DNA of 19,679 nt from CAYVGO01 sp964450725 (GTDB taxonomy: Bacteria; Bacteroidota; Bacteroidia; Bacteroidales; UBA932). The position numbers and the translations under genes were made by a program. The notes under the pieces are model-generated. The model saw only the letters and a list, made by a program, of their open reading frames with translations. It was not told the origin of the DNA and made no database searches. Location of the stretch: NCBI GenBank assembly GCA_964450725.1, contig CAYVGO010000043.1, positions 1 to 19,679 of the forward strand, in the 5' to 3' direction. Shown here in pieces: positions 7,815 through 15,553 of this stretch. How positions within the stretch are numbered: position 1 is the first letter of the stretch; the number at the start of each line of letters is the position of its first letter.

Positions 7815-7959
7815 TAAATTATCAATCTAAAGAAGCGATAATGAGTCAATTGTTTTTGCTTTATAATTTGCACAGAACATAATATAACACACTCTAAGAG
7901 AAGTTTATAACTCCAAGTTTGAAAAAGTTTTATAGGCTTTTAAATTCAATTATTTTCAT
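7815..7959 (+). other. Long 5' leader of sppA with a 13-residue ORF
   Basis: This untranslated stretch lies between the putative promoter and sppA. It contains ATG at 7841 followed by 12 further codons and a TAA ending at 7882 (MSQLFLLYNLHRT). No riboswitch-like fold or terminator is evident by eye, and the sequence is AT-rich. The small ORF may be chance or a leader peptide; nothing in its sequence points to attenuation. Confidence 0.3.
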
Positions 7960-9738
7960 ATGAAAAGTTTTTTTAAAATAGTATTGGCCTCTATTATAGG
8001 TTTTTTTATTGTAGGAATTTTGTTTTTGTTTATAACCTTAGGCATCATTGGAGGTTTTGTTTCCTCTTTGACCCAAGAGGAAACAATCATTGTTCATCCT
8101 AATTCAATTTTGAAAGTTTCAGTCGAAAGAAATATTGTTGAAATGGTGTCTGCGAACCCGATGGCACTACTTTCTAAATTGAATGATCCTTCAAATACTG
8201 AAGTTTTATTGAGAGATGTTGTTAAAAGCATTCTTTATGCCAAAGAAGATCCTAATATTTCTGCAATATTGCTAGATGCTTCTTATTCTACTGGTAATGT
8301 TGGAATGCTTGAAGAGATAAGATCTGCACTGGCAGAATTTAGAACTTCAGGTAAACCGATTATTGCATATGGCGATTTCTATACTCAAGGAGCCTACTAC
8401 ATAGCGTCTGTTGCCGATAAGATTTATATGAATCCGCAAGGAATGATTGATTTTAAAGGGTTAACATCACAAAGCATGTTCTTTAGAGGAACTTTAGATA
8501 AATTAGGTATAGAAACACATGTTATCAGAAATGGGAAGTATAAAAGTGCTATAGAGACATTTGCTAACGATAAAATGAGCAAGGAAAATAAGGAGCAAAT
8601 TGGTGTATATCTTGGTTCTGTATGGAATAATTGGTTGAATGCAATTGCTGAAAGTAGGCAAATTGAAGTAAGCAAAATAAACACAATTGCTGATCAATTG
8701 CTTTTAAAAGATGCTGAATCTACTGTAACCTATAAATTTGTAGATAAACTCTTGTATAGAGATCAGTTAAATGGATGGCTTGATACGTTGATTGGAGGTG
8801 TATCTGATAATGGGCGAAAAATGGTAGACATGTCTCAATATGCTAAGATATTGCAACCAAGTCAATGGGGAAAACCAACTATTGCTGTTGTTTATGCGGT
8901 TGGTGAAATTGCTTTAGAAAATAGTAGCAATCAAGATAATGTTGTAAATGCCAGAGAGTTGTCTAAGGTATTGTCTGGTTTACGTAAAGATACGACAGTA
9001 AAAGCAGTGGTATTAAGAATTAACTCTCCGGGTGGCAGTGCATTAGCATCAGAATTAATACTTCGAGAAGTATCTTTACTCAGAGAAATAAAACCTTTGA
9101 TTGTTTCGTTTGGAGATGTTGCTGCATCTGGAGGATATTATATTGCTTCCGGAGCCAATGCTATTGTAACACAAAATAATACACTGACAGGTTCTATTGG
9201 GGTTTTTGGGTTGTTGTTTAATGCTCAAAAAGGATTGAAAGATAAATTAGGAATAACTATTGATGGAGTTAGCACTAATCGTTATGCTGATATGGGATTG
9301 CCTTTTAGAGTACCTTCTGAAGCTGAAAAGCAGTATTTTAGTCATAGTGTAGGTGAAATTTATAAAACTTTTATAGGACATGTCAGTCGCTACCGTAATC
9401 TTACACTATCACAAGTAGATAGTATTGCACAAGGAAGAATTTGGAGTGGGAGTGATGCTATACAATTACGACTTGCAGATTATTTAGGAGGATTAGAGCA
9501 AGCGATCGTATTGGCAGCACAAATGGCAAACTTACAAGATTATCAGCAAAAATATTATCCTCTTGAAAAAGATACCTTTACACAATTGATGGGCTTACTT
9601 TCTTCAGGAGTGCAATCTATATTTTCCAATTCATACAACATAGAAGGGCTAACTCAAAGTTTTTTGAATAAAATTAAACAAGAACATAAAACTCTCCAAA
9701 TGCGTATTCCTTATGACATTAGGATTGACGGAGAATAG
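7960..9738 (+). CDS. sppA: Signal peptide peptidase SppA, 67-kDa type
   Basis: SppA is a serine-lysine protease of the inner membrane that degrades cleaved signal peptides and other membrane peptides. Residues about 8-32 form a single N-terminal transmembrane helix, with the rest facing the periplasm. The protein has the tandem S49 domains of the long form: an N-terminal half with the general-base Lys195 in GKYKSAIE, and a C-terminal half with the nucleophile Ser390 in VAASGGYYIASGA. The motifs INSPGGS (355-361), TGSIGVFG and GRIWSG are also present. Its 592 aa is close to the E. coli enzyme (618), so it is complete. The ATG at 7960 directly precedes the basic and hydrophobic anchor. It seems to be transcribed alone, with a promoter box and long leader upstream and a new promoter downstream. 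Confidence 0.96.
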   Translation: MKSFFKIVLASIIGFFIVGILFLFITLGIIGGFVSSLTQEETIIVHPNSILKVSVERNIVEMVSANPMALLSKLNDPSNTEVLLRDVVKSILYAKEDPNISAILLDASYSTGNVGMLEEIRSALAEFRTSGKPIIAYGDFYTQGAYYIASVADKIYMNPQGMIDFKGLTSQSMFFRGTLDKLGIETHVIRNGKYKSAIETFANDKMSKENKEQIGVYLGSVWNNWLNAIAESRQIEVSKINTIADQLLLKDAESTVTYKFVDKLLYRDQLNGWLDTLIGGVSDNGRKMVDMSQYAKILQPSQWGKPTIAVVYAVGEIALENSSNQDNVVNARELSKVLSGLRKDTTVKAVVLRINSPGGSALASELILREVSLLREIKPLIVSFGDVAASGGYYIASGANAIVTQNNTLTGSIGVFGLLFNAQKGLKDKLGITIDGVSTNRYADMGLPFRVPSEAEKQYFSHSVGEIYKTFIGHVSRYRNLTLSQVDSIAQGRIWSGSDAIQLRLADYLGGLEQAIVLAAQMANLQDYQQKYYPLEKDTFTQLMGLLSSGVQSIFSNSYNIEGLTQSFLNKIKQEHKTLQMRIPYDIRIDGE

Positions 9739-9764
9739 TTGAATTGATAAAAGTTTTTTCATTC

Positions 9765-9796
9765 ATAAAGAATATTCCTAATTTTGTATTCTTTAT
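9765..9796 (+). promoter_or_regulatory. Perfect 10-bp inverted repeat enclosing a promoter -7 box (candidate operator)
   Basis: ATAAAGAATA (9765-9774) and TATTCTTTAT (9787-9796) are perfect inverted repeats separated by 12 bp. The spacer ends in the -7 box TAATTTTG. A dimeric regulator bound here would cover the core promoter. A transcription terminator for sppA is less likely, because no U-run follows and the loop is large. Confidence 0.45.
9779..9786 (+). promoter_or_regulatory. Putative -7 promoter box for the lipoprotein-to-M16 gene cluster
   Basis: TAATTTTG matches TAnnTTTG exactly and ends 25 bp before the lipoprotein ATG. At 19 bp upstream (9756-9759) is TTTT, one base from the -33 consensus TTTG. 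It is the last TAnnTTTG box I found ahead of the nine following genes, so it may serve much of that cluster. Confidence 0.55.
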
Positions 9797-9811
9797 TAAC
9801 AAATTTACAAA

Positions 9812-10486
9812 ATGAAAAAGAGTAATTTAATTATTTCTACATTTATTACCCTAAACTTAATCGTAAGTTGTAGTCTCTTTTTAGAAGACGATAACAGGCA
9901 ATTATATGCAGATGATTATGCTACAGTTCTTGGAGATAGTGTTTCTCATGTACTTTTTTTTAGTGATGCTGGCTATGTATTTCAAGATACACTTTATAAA
10001 GATTCTGTTCATTTTATAGGAAAACGCATTCGTTTTGAGTATAAAATATTAAATACGAAAAATAATATAACATTTATCCAAATAAAACCAAATTATGTGT
10101 TGTTATCCCAAGTGCGCTTGGAATCAAAACCTTACCAAACAGATACTTCCATTATACATTCATTGCAAAATGTAAATTTTACTCCTAAATATGGAGCGAA
10201 AGGAGAATTTTATTTAAATGTACATGGTGTGACGTTAACAGACACTTTATCCTCACAGTGGATTCATGTTATTGCTGAAGATCAGAAGTTTACTTTTTAT
10301 TACAATGTTCCAACGCTGAGTGAAGATTTTTACATGCGTAGCCAAATAAGATTACAGCCTTTAAATTTTTCTTGTGATTTAGGGAAATTAGATAGAGAAC
10401 GACAATATTTTTTTCGCTATCGCCAGCAATTGACAAACGATTGGGTTGAAAAAGAAATAGTGTTCATCCAAGAAGAACAAAAATAG
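9812..10486 (+). CDS. Hypothetical lipoprotein
   Basis: I do not recognise this 224-residue protein. Its N-terminus is a lipoprotein signal: MKKSN, a hydrophobic stretch, then the lipobox I17-V18-S19-C20, so Cys20 should be lipidated. It is followed by the acidic residues LEDD at 24-27, compatible with export to the outer membrane or cell surface in Bacteroidota. The rest appears to be beta-rich and soluble, with repeated strand-like segments such as VSHVLFFSDAGYVFQ, GKRIRFEYKIL and QKFTFYYNVP, and no cysteines except Cys20, its neighbourhood and one near residue 188. No catalytic motif is visible. It has a strong promoter-like site immediately upstream and precedes the secreted C69 peptidase by 36 bp, so it may be cotranscribed with it, but no functional link can be read from the sequence. 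Confidence 0.8.
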   Translation: MKKSNLIISTFITLNLIVSCSLFLEDDNRQLYADDYATVLGDSVSHVLFFSDAGYVFQDTLYKDSVHFIGKRIRFEYKILNTKNNITFIQIKPNYVLLSQVRLESKPYQTDTSIIHSLQNVNFTPKYGAKGEFYLNVHGVTLTDTLSSQWIHVIAEDQKFTFYYNVPTLSEDFYMRSQIRLQPLNFSCDLGKLDRERQYFFRYRQQLTNDWVEKEIVFIQEEQK

Positions 10487-10522
10487 ATAGCATCGACATT
10501 ATAATATTAAATACAACTGAAT

Positions 10523-12217
10523 ATGCGAATAAAAATTATCTTTTTCCTTTTACTACTTTTTCTTCATGCTACAGGTTTTACTTGTACGAATTTATTAATA
10601 ACCAAAGGAGCATCTCAAAATGGTAGTAATATAATTACTTATGCTGCTGATTCTCATACACTTTATGGTGAATTGTACTATTTTCCGGCTGAAAAATATA
10701 CAACAGGCCAACTTCGTAAGGTAATAGAATGGGATACTCATAAACCATTAGGGTTTATTCCAGAAATTTCGGAAACATTTAATGTGGTAGGTAATATGAA
10801 TCAATGGGGACTATCTATTGCTGAGACAACCTTTGGAGGTTTAAAGGAACTTCAAGATACAACAGGAATTATAGATTACGGGAGTTTAATTTATATCACT
10901 TTACAAAGGGCTAAAAATGCTCGTGAGGCTATTTATACTATGGCTCAATTGGTAGAAAAACATGGTTACTATTCAACAGGAGAATCTTTTTCTATTGCTG
11001 ATGATAATGAAGTGTGGATATTGGAAATGATAGGTAAAGGTGTAAATCCACCAAAAGGTTTTACAAAGGGTGCTGTATGGGTAGCAATACGTATTCCAGA
11101 CGGATATGTATCTGCACATGCTAATCAAGCGAGAATTCAACAATTTCGTTTAACTGATAAAAAAACATCAATAACATCAAAGCAATTATCTTTAATTTAT
11201 TTGCCAACGGTAGAAACAGTATATTCAGAAGACGTCATACGTTTTGCAAAAGCCATTAATAAATATCAGGGAGATGATAAAAACTTCAGTTTTTCAGACA
11301 CTTATGCTCCAGTAGATTTTGGAGGAGCAAGGGCGTGTGATGCTCGAGTTTGGGACTTTTTCAGAAGAGTTTCGGACGATATGGAAAAATATACAAACTA
11401 TGCTTTAGGGCATGATTTGTCTCAACGACTACCGCTTTACATCAAGCCCAATAGGCTACTTACAGTTGCAGATGCAGCAACTGTAATGAGGAGTCATTAT
11501 GAAGGTACTCCCTTAGATATGCGAAATGATATTGGAGCTGGTCCTCATCAATTACCTTACCGTTGGAGGCCAATGAGATTTAAGGTTGGAGATGCTGAAT
11601 ATGTACATGAAAGAGCAATCGCGACACAACAAACTGCTTTTTGGTTTGTTTCGGAAAGTCGTCCGACGATGGTTCATCCCTTTAAAGGAGTATTGTGGTT
11701 TGGAGTTGATGATGCCGCAACTTCCTGTTTAACACCATATTATGGTTGTGCCAATAAAATTTCTAAGTATTTTCAAGCCGGTAATGGCGGGATGCTTGAA
11801 TATTCTCCAATATCGGCATTTTGGCTTTTTAATAGAGTTACTAATTTTGCTTACTTACGATACGATCGTATGAGTAAAGATATTCTTGCTTGTCAGCAAG
11901 AATTTGAAAAAGAGAGTTATACATCAATTTTGACAGTTGATAAAAAGTTGCAGGAAGATATAGATATCAATGAACGTATCGATATAGCAACACAATACAG
12001 TATTCGTCGAGCAGATGAGTTATTTACTCGGTGGAGTTTATTGTCAGATTATTTATTGATAAAATATATTGACGGTAATATTAAAAAGGAAGATGAAAGA
12101 GGTTTTTTCCTGCGAACACCTTACAAATTACCTGTTTCTCCGGAACAGCCCGAATTACCCGAAAAATGGCGTAAGTCTATTGTTGAAGACACACAAAATA
12201 AATTAAAAGTTAAATAA
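10523..12217 (+). CDS. Secreted peptidase of family C69 (PepD-like dipeptidase)
   Basis: This is a predicted N-terminal-nucleophile hydrolase that cleaves short peptides outside the cytoplasm. Residues 1-20 (MRIKIIFFLLLLFLHATGFT) form a signal peptide, and Cys21 would become the N-terminal nucleophile after cleavage. The following segment, CTNLLITKGASQNGSNIITY, matches the family opening in which a Cys-Thr is followed by a Ser/Gly turn. Other C69-like segments are VVGNMNQWGLSIAETTFGG (about 91-109), ISIADDNEVWILEMIGKG-like sequence near 155-173, and the C-terminal half with SRPTMVHPFKGVLWFGVDDA and a WSLLSDYLL helix. The 564 aa agree with Bacteroidota members. Export suits asaccharolytic peptide feeding or cell-wall peptide turnover; the substrate is not known. 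It follows the lipoprotein gene by 36 bp and precedes the Wzz-like gene by 17 bp. Confidence 0.9.
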   Translation: MRIKIIFFLLLLFLHATGFTCTNLLITKGASQNGSNIITYAADSHTLYGELYYFPAEKYTTGQLRKVIEWDTHKPLGFIPEISETFNVVGNMNQWGLSIAETTFGGLKELQDTTGIIDYGSLIYITLQRAKNAREAIYTMAQLVEKHGYYSTGESFSIADDNEVWILEMIGKGVNPPKGFTKGAVWVAIRIPDGYVSAHANQARIQQFRLTDKKTSITSKQLSLIYLPTVETVYSEDVIRFAKAINKYQGDDKNFSFSDTYAPVDFGGARACDARVWDFFRRVSDDMEKYTNYALGHDLSQRLPLYIKPNRLLTVADAATVMRSHYEGTPLDMRNDIGAGPHQLPYRWRPMRFKVGDAEYVHERAIATQQTAFWFVSESRPTMVHPFKGVLWFGVDDAATSCLTPYYGCANKISKYFQAGNGGMLEYSPISAFWLFNRVTNFAYLRYDRMSKDILACQQEFEKESYTSILTVDKKLQEDIDINERIDIATQYSIRRADELFTRWSLLSDYLLIKYIDGNIKKEDERGFFLRTPYKLPVSPEQPELPEKWRKSIVEDTQNKLKVK

Positions 12218-12234
12218 CCATAATTATTCACTTC

Positions 12235-13227
12235 ATGGAAAATCAAGACCCAAAAACATCTCCTCAATCACAGGAAAAAGAAATTGATTTATTTGAATTA
12301 TTACAAAAGTCATGGACTTTTGTTGTAAAATGGGTAAGTGTATTATTGTATAGATTAATACGTTTTATTATATTTTCTGTACGCAATATTCATTGGTTAG
12401 TATTATCTGGTTTGTTGGGATTAGTATTGGGATATTCTCAGTTCCAACATATCGGAAAAATTTATGAAGCATCTTCCGTGTTATATTTACCTCACGAAAA
12501 CGTATTGGTTTGTATCCAAGAATTAGAAAATATTGATTTATTGTTAAAAAATAAGGAATTTGGGAAACTCACTCGTAATACAAATTTAGACAGCATTGAT
12601 ATTGCCAATATTTTATCTATAGAATATGCTTATGGTGTTATTGTTGAAGGTGGCTATCCAAATTATTTTGTAAAGCAATTTGAGTACAATAATAAAAGAC
12701 AAGAGAAACTTGCCACAAATTACTTGCAAATAACGGTCAGAGCTAAAAAACTTTTTTCCGAAGATACTATTCAAATGATCCTAAGACAACTATTGGTGAA
12801 GAATGAGTATTTGGCAATAACAACAAAAAACTATTTAGATCAGCAACAAGATTTATTATTATTGTTAGAAAAAGAAGTTGAGAAAGCACAACAAGCGGCA
12901 GAGTTAGAACTTGCGAAAAAGCAGCAAGCGCCAATCGTCAATAATATTATTATGATAACACCGAGCGTTGATACAATAACATTAACACGTCCGTTAAGAC
13001 TACAGCGAGAAAAATTAAACTTAGAATATAGATTAAAGTTATTTAAGAAAGGAAGTTTTATATTTGTCAATGATTTTTATTTTACCAAAGTATTAAACTC
13101 TACAATTCATTATGCTACTCGGTGGACATTAATGTTTATACTGATAATGTACGGAGTTCTGTTTTATATAAAGCGAAAAAAGTACATTAAATTATTTATT
13201 CAGAAGGTAATGGAAAAGACAACCTGA
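12235..13227 (+). CDS. Wzz-like (chain-length-determinant-type) inner-membrane protein
   Basis: The protein has the Wzz/polysaccharide co-polymerase layout: a short cytoplasmic N-terminus with EIDLFELLQKSW (16-27), which resembles the Wzz opening, a first membrane segment at about 53-70, a periplasmic region, and a second membrane segment at about 296-312 followed by a basic tail (YIKRKKYIKLF). There is an extra hydrophobic stretch at about 28-48. Residues about 195-232 are predicted to be coiled coil (QQQDLLLLLEKEVEKAQQAA). Wzz proteins set the length of O-antigen or capsule chains. Here the periplasmic part is short (about 225 residues), the usual Pro/Gly-rich motif before TM2 is not clear, and no glycosyltransferase, flippase or polymerase gene is nearby. 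The family assignment is therefore moderate and the function is inferred only from topology and the N-terminal motif. Confidence 0.6.
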   Translation: MENQDPKTSPQSQEKEIDLFELLQKSWTFVVKWVSVLLYRLIRFIIFSVRNIHWLVLSGLLGLVLGYSQFQHIGKIYEASSVLYLPHENVLVCIQELENIDLLLKNKEFGKLTRNTNLDSIDIANILSIEYAYGVIVEGGYPNYFVKQFEYNNKRQEKLATNYLQITVRAKKLFSEDTIQMILRQLLVKNEYLAITTKNYLDQQQDLLLLLEKEVEKAQQAAELELAKKQQAPIVNNIIMITPSVDTITLTRPLRLQREKLNLEYRLKLFKKGSFIFVNDFYFTKVLNSTIHYATRWTLMFILIMYGVLFYIKRKKYIKLFIQKVMEKTT

Positions 13228-13244
13228 AAGTATTTTAATTGACA

Positions 13245-13844
13245 ATGGTTGATCGTTATTTAACCATAAATACAGCAAGTGTAGGTATTTATAGTGCCAG
13301 AGGTAGTAAGTTTTTAAGTTTTGCTTATCCAGTAAATAATGTAGAGCAAATTAAGCCGATTTTAATAATGCTTCGGAATCAATATTTTGATGCACGTCAT
13401 TGTTGCTACGCTTATAGAATAGGATGCGGTGGCAAATTTTATAGAATGAATGACGATGGAGAGCCACATAATACTGCCGGAAGACCAATTTATAATACAT
13501 TATTATCACATCAACTGACGAATATATTGGTTGTCGTTGTACGTTATTTTGGAGGAATATTACTTGGAGTTTCCGGTCTGATTGATGCGTATAAAAAATC
13601 TACGGAAGATGTCATCAATAACAGTAAAATTATTACGGAAGTTTGGGAGCAATCTATTGTAGTATGTTGTTCTGAAAAAAGTAAAAATAAGGTCATGCAA
13701 TATGTAAAAAAAGAGAGGTTTTCAATTCTGTTTTTCGATTTTATAGGGCAAGAGTATCAAATAAGAGTTAACGTTCCTATCTCAAAAGTTCAACAAGTAA
13801 AGTCTGATTTTCTTAAGGAACAACATGTGAAAATATTAGAGTAA
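13245..13844 (+). CDS. yigZ: YigZ/IMPACT (UPF0029) family protein
   Basis: This 199-aa protein has the UPF0029 N-terminal domain (about 1-125). The diagnostic run is present: DARHCCYAYRIG, then RMNDDGEPHNTAGRPIYN, then LTNILVVVVRYFGGILLGVS and GLIDAYKKS. The C-terminal part (about 130-199) is a small ferredoxin-like DUF1949-type domain. In eukaryotes the IMPACT relatives affect translational stress control through GCN1; the bacterial role is not established, though nucleic-acid binding has been proposed. I start at ATG 13245. An in-frame TTG at 13239 would add only two residues and is less likely. It is cytoplasmic, with no signal peptide. It starts 17 bp after the Wzz-like gene and is followed 5 bp later by pyrB, so it is part of a run of cotranscribed genes. 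Confidence 0.9.
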   Translation: MVDRYLTINTASVGIYSARGSKFLSFAYPVNNVEQIKPILIMLRNQYFDARHCCYAYRIGCGGKFYRMNDDGEPHNTAGRPIYNTLLSHQLTNILVVVVRYFGGILLGVSGLIDAYKKSTEDVINNSKIITEVWEQSIVVCCSEKSKNKVMQYVKKERFSILFFDFIGQEYQIRVNVPISKVQQVKSDFLKEQHVKILE

Positions 13845-13849
13845 AAATT

Positions 13850-14767
13850 ATGAATACTTCTATTCGAAATTTTATATCAGTCGTTGATTTGAATCGTTCT
13901 ACATTGGATTATTTGTTGAAGCAAGCCGAATACTTTGAAACAAATTATCAGCATTTAGATACTTTGAAAAATAAAGTTATTGCTACATTGTTTTTTGAAC
14001 CTTCTACAAGAACACGCTTAAGTTTTGAGACTGCAACATTACGACTTGGAGGAAAAGTGATCGGATTTTCAGATATTCATAATACAAGTATTACTAAAGG
14101 TGAGACGTTGAAAGATACGATAAAAATGGTCTCCAATTATGCCGATTTAATTGTCATACGGCACAGTATAGAAGGAGCTGCACGCTATGCTTCTGAGGTA
14201 TCCTCAGTCCCAATTATCAATGCTGGAGATGGTGCCAACCAGCATCCTACGCAAACACTTTTGGATTTATACTCAATTCAGAAAACACAACAACGACTGC
14301 AAGATCTGCAATTAACTTTGGTTGGAGATTTAAAATATGGTAGAACTGTCCATTCATTAATTCAGGCTTTAAGTTTGTACGACAATATTTCTTTTAATCT
14401 TGTTTCTCCGGAAACTTTAGCATTACCTAATGAATATAAACAATTACTCTATTCGCGTCGTGTTAAATTTACGGAAGACACCCATTTGGATTCATATATT
14501 CCTGACAGTGATATTATTTACATGACAAGGATACAACAAGAGAGATTTCAAAATCCGATAGAATATGAACAAGTGAAGAACAGTTATGTTCTACATAGTA
14601 TGATGTTGAAAAATTGCAAACCTACTTTGAAAATATTACATCCTTTACCTCGCGTTAATGAAATTTCCATAGATGTTGACGAATTAACCGCAGCGTATTA
14701 TTTCACACAGGCTGGTAATGGAGTTTTTGCAAGAATGGCGGTAATTACAGAATTATTGAAGTCGTGA
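13850..14767 (+). CDS. pyrB: Aspartate carbamoyltransferase catalytic subunit
   Basis: PyrB joins carbamoyl phosphate and aspartate to make N-carbamoyl-aspartate, the committed step of pyrimidine synthesis. Active-site residues can be placed: Ser52-Thr53-Arg54-Thr55 in FFEPSTRTRLSFE, Lys83 in the S80-K83 loop (TSITKGETL), Arg104, His132 in QHPTQTLLDL, Arg165, Arg227/Gln229 in MTRIQQERF, and the HPLPRV loop at 264-269. The length of 305 aa is typical of the catalytic chain. The expected regulatory chain gene pyrI, often next to pyrB in Bacteroidota and enterobacteria, is missing: argB starts 3 bp after the stop. The enzyme may act as a pyrI-independent trimer, or pyrI may be elsewhere. The SxRTR and aspartate-loop motifs favour ATCase over an ornithine or succinylornithine transcarbamylase. 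Confidence 0.95.
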   Translation: MNTSIRNFISVVDLNRSTLDYLLKQAEYFETNYQHLDTLKNKVIATLFFEPSTRTRLSFETATLRLGGKVIGFSDIHNTSITKGETLKDTIKMVSNYADLIVIRHSIEGAARYASEVSSVPIINAGDGANQHPTQTLLDLYSIQKTQQRLQDLQLTLVGDLKYGRTVHSLIQALSLYDNISFNLVSPETLALPNEYKQLLYSRRVKFTEDTHLDSYIPDSDIIYMTRIQQERFQNPIEYEQVKNSYVLHSMMLKNCKPTLKILHPLPRVNEISIDVDELTAAYYFTQAGNGVFARMAVITELLKS

Positions 14768-14770
14768 TAT

Positions 14771-15541
14771 ATGATTAACATTGTTAAAATTGGAGGTAAT
14801 GTTATCGATTCTGAGGAGGCTTTAGATAAGTTTTTATCCGTTTTTTCCGCCATGCAAGGTGATAAAATATTGGTACACGGTGGAGGAAAAATAGCGACAA
14901 CTATCAGTAAAGAATTGGGTATTGAAACACAGATGATTAACGGAAGAAGGGTTACAGATAAAAATACGTTAGATGTAGTAACGATGGTGTATGCCGGATT
15001 AATTAATAAAACTATTGTTGCAAATTTACAATCAAAAAATTGTAATGCCATAGGGCTTTCTGGAGCAGACGGTCGTGTTATTACGGCTCAAAAACGTTCT
15101 CCCATACCTGTAGATTATGGTTTTGTCGGGGATATTGCAGTCGAAAAAATGAATACTCAATTAATTTCTATACTGTTAAAAGAACAATATACGCCGATAT
15201 TCTCAGCCATTACTTATGATGGTTATCAAGGTGTATTGAATTGTAATGCAGACAGCATAGCCTCAAGTTTAGCCGTGGCGTTGTCAAAACATGCAGATGT
15301 AAATTTAATTTATTGTTTTGAAAAGAAAGGAGTTTTGGAAAATATAGATAACCCCAATAGTGTAATATCTTTAATAACGGATGAAAATTATGCTACATTG
15401 AAAAATCGCAATATAGTGTCGGAGGGCATGTTACCCAAAATAGATAATGCTCTGAATGCAATAAAATCAGGAGTAAAAATGGTGATCATTAAGTCTGCTG
15501 AAGATTTGTTAAATACTAATGCCGGAACAACAATCAAATAG
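14771..15541 (+). CDS. argB: Acetylglutamate kinase (N-acyl-glutamate kinase)
   Basis: ArgB phosphorylates N-acetylglutamate in the second step of arginine synthesis. It belongs to the amino-acid kinase fold. Visible sites are Lys6 with the KIGGN loop (6-10), HGGGK (36-40) for phosphate binding, NGRRVTD (57-63) for the acylglutamate, GLSGADG (95-101), Asn159/Asp161 in NCNADSIA, and Lys223 in EGMLPKIDNA. The length of 256 aa matches the short, E. coli-type enzyme without the N-terminal helix of arginine-inhibited hexameric forms, so feedback inhibition by arginine is less likely. In some Bacteroidales the pathway runs on succinylated intermediates; the sequence alone does not tell me which acyl group is used here. 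It starts 3 bp after pyrB and is followed after 12 bp by the nucleoside kinase gene. Confidence 0.94.
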   Translation: MINIVKIGGNVIDSEEALDKFLSVFSAMQGDKILVHGGGKIATTISKELGIETQMINGRRVTDKNTLDVVTMVYAGLINKTIVANLQSKNCNAIGLSGADGRVITAQKRSPIPVDYGFVGDIAVEKMNTQLISILLKEQYTPIFSAITYDGYQGVLNCNADSIASSLAVALSKHADVNLIYCFEKKGVLENIDNPNSVISLITDENYATLKNRNIVSEGMLPKIDNALNAIKSGVKMVIIKSAEDLLNTNAGTTIK

Positions 15542-15553
15542 TGTAAATCTGAG

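Noticed and set aside
13239..13244. TTG start for the YigZ gene
   Set aside because: An ATG two codons later, at 13245, is preferred and costs no conserved residue.
14698..15051. 117-codon minus-strand reading frame
   Set aside because: It lies antisense to the pyrB end and argB, both of which are strongly supported by conserved active-site motifs.
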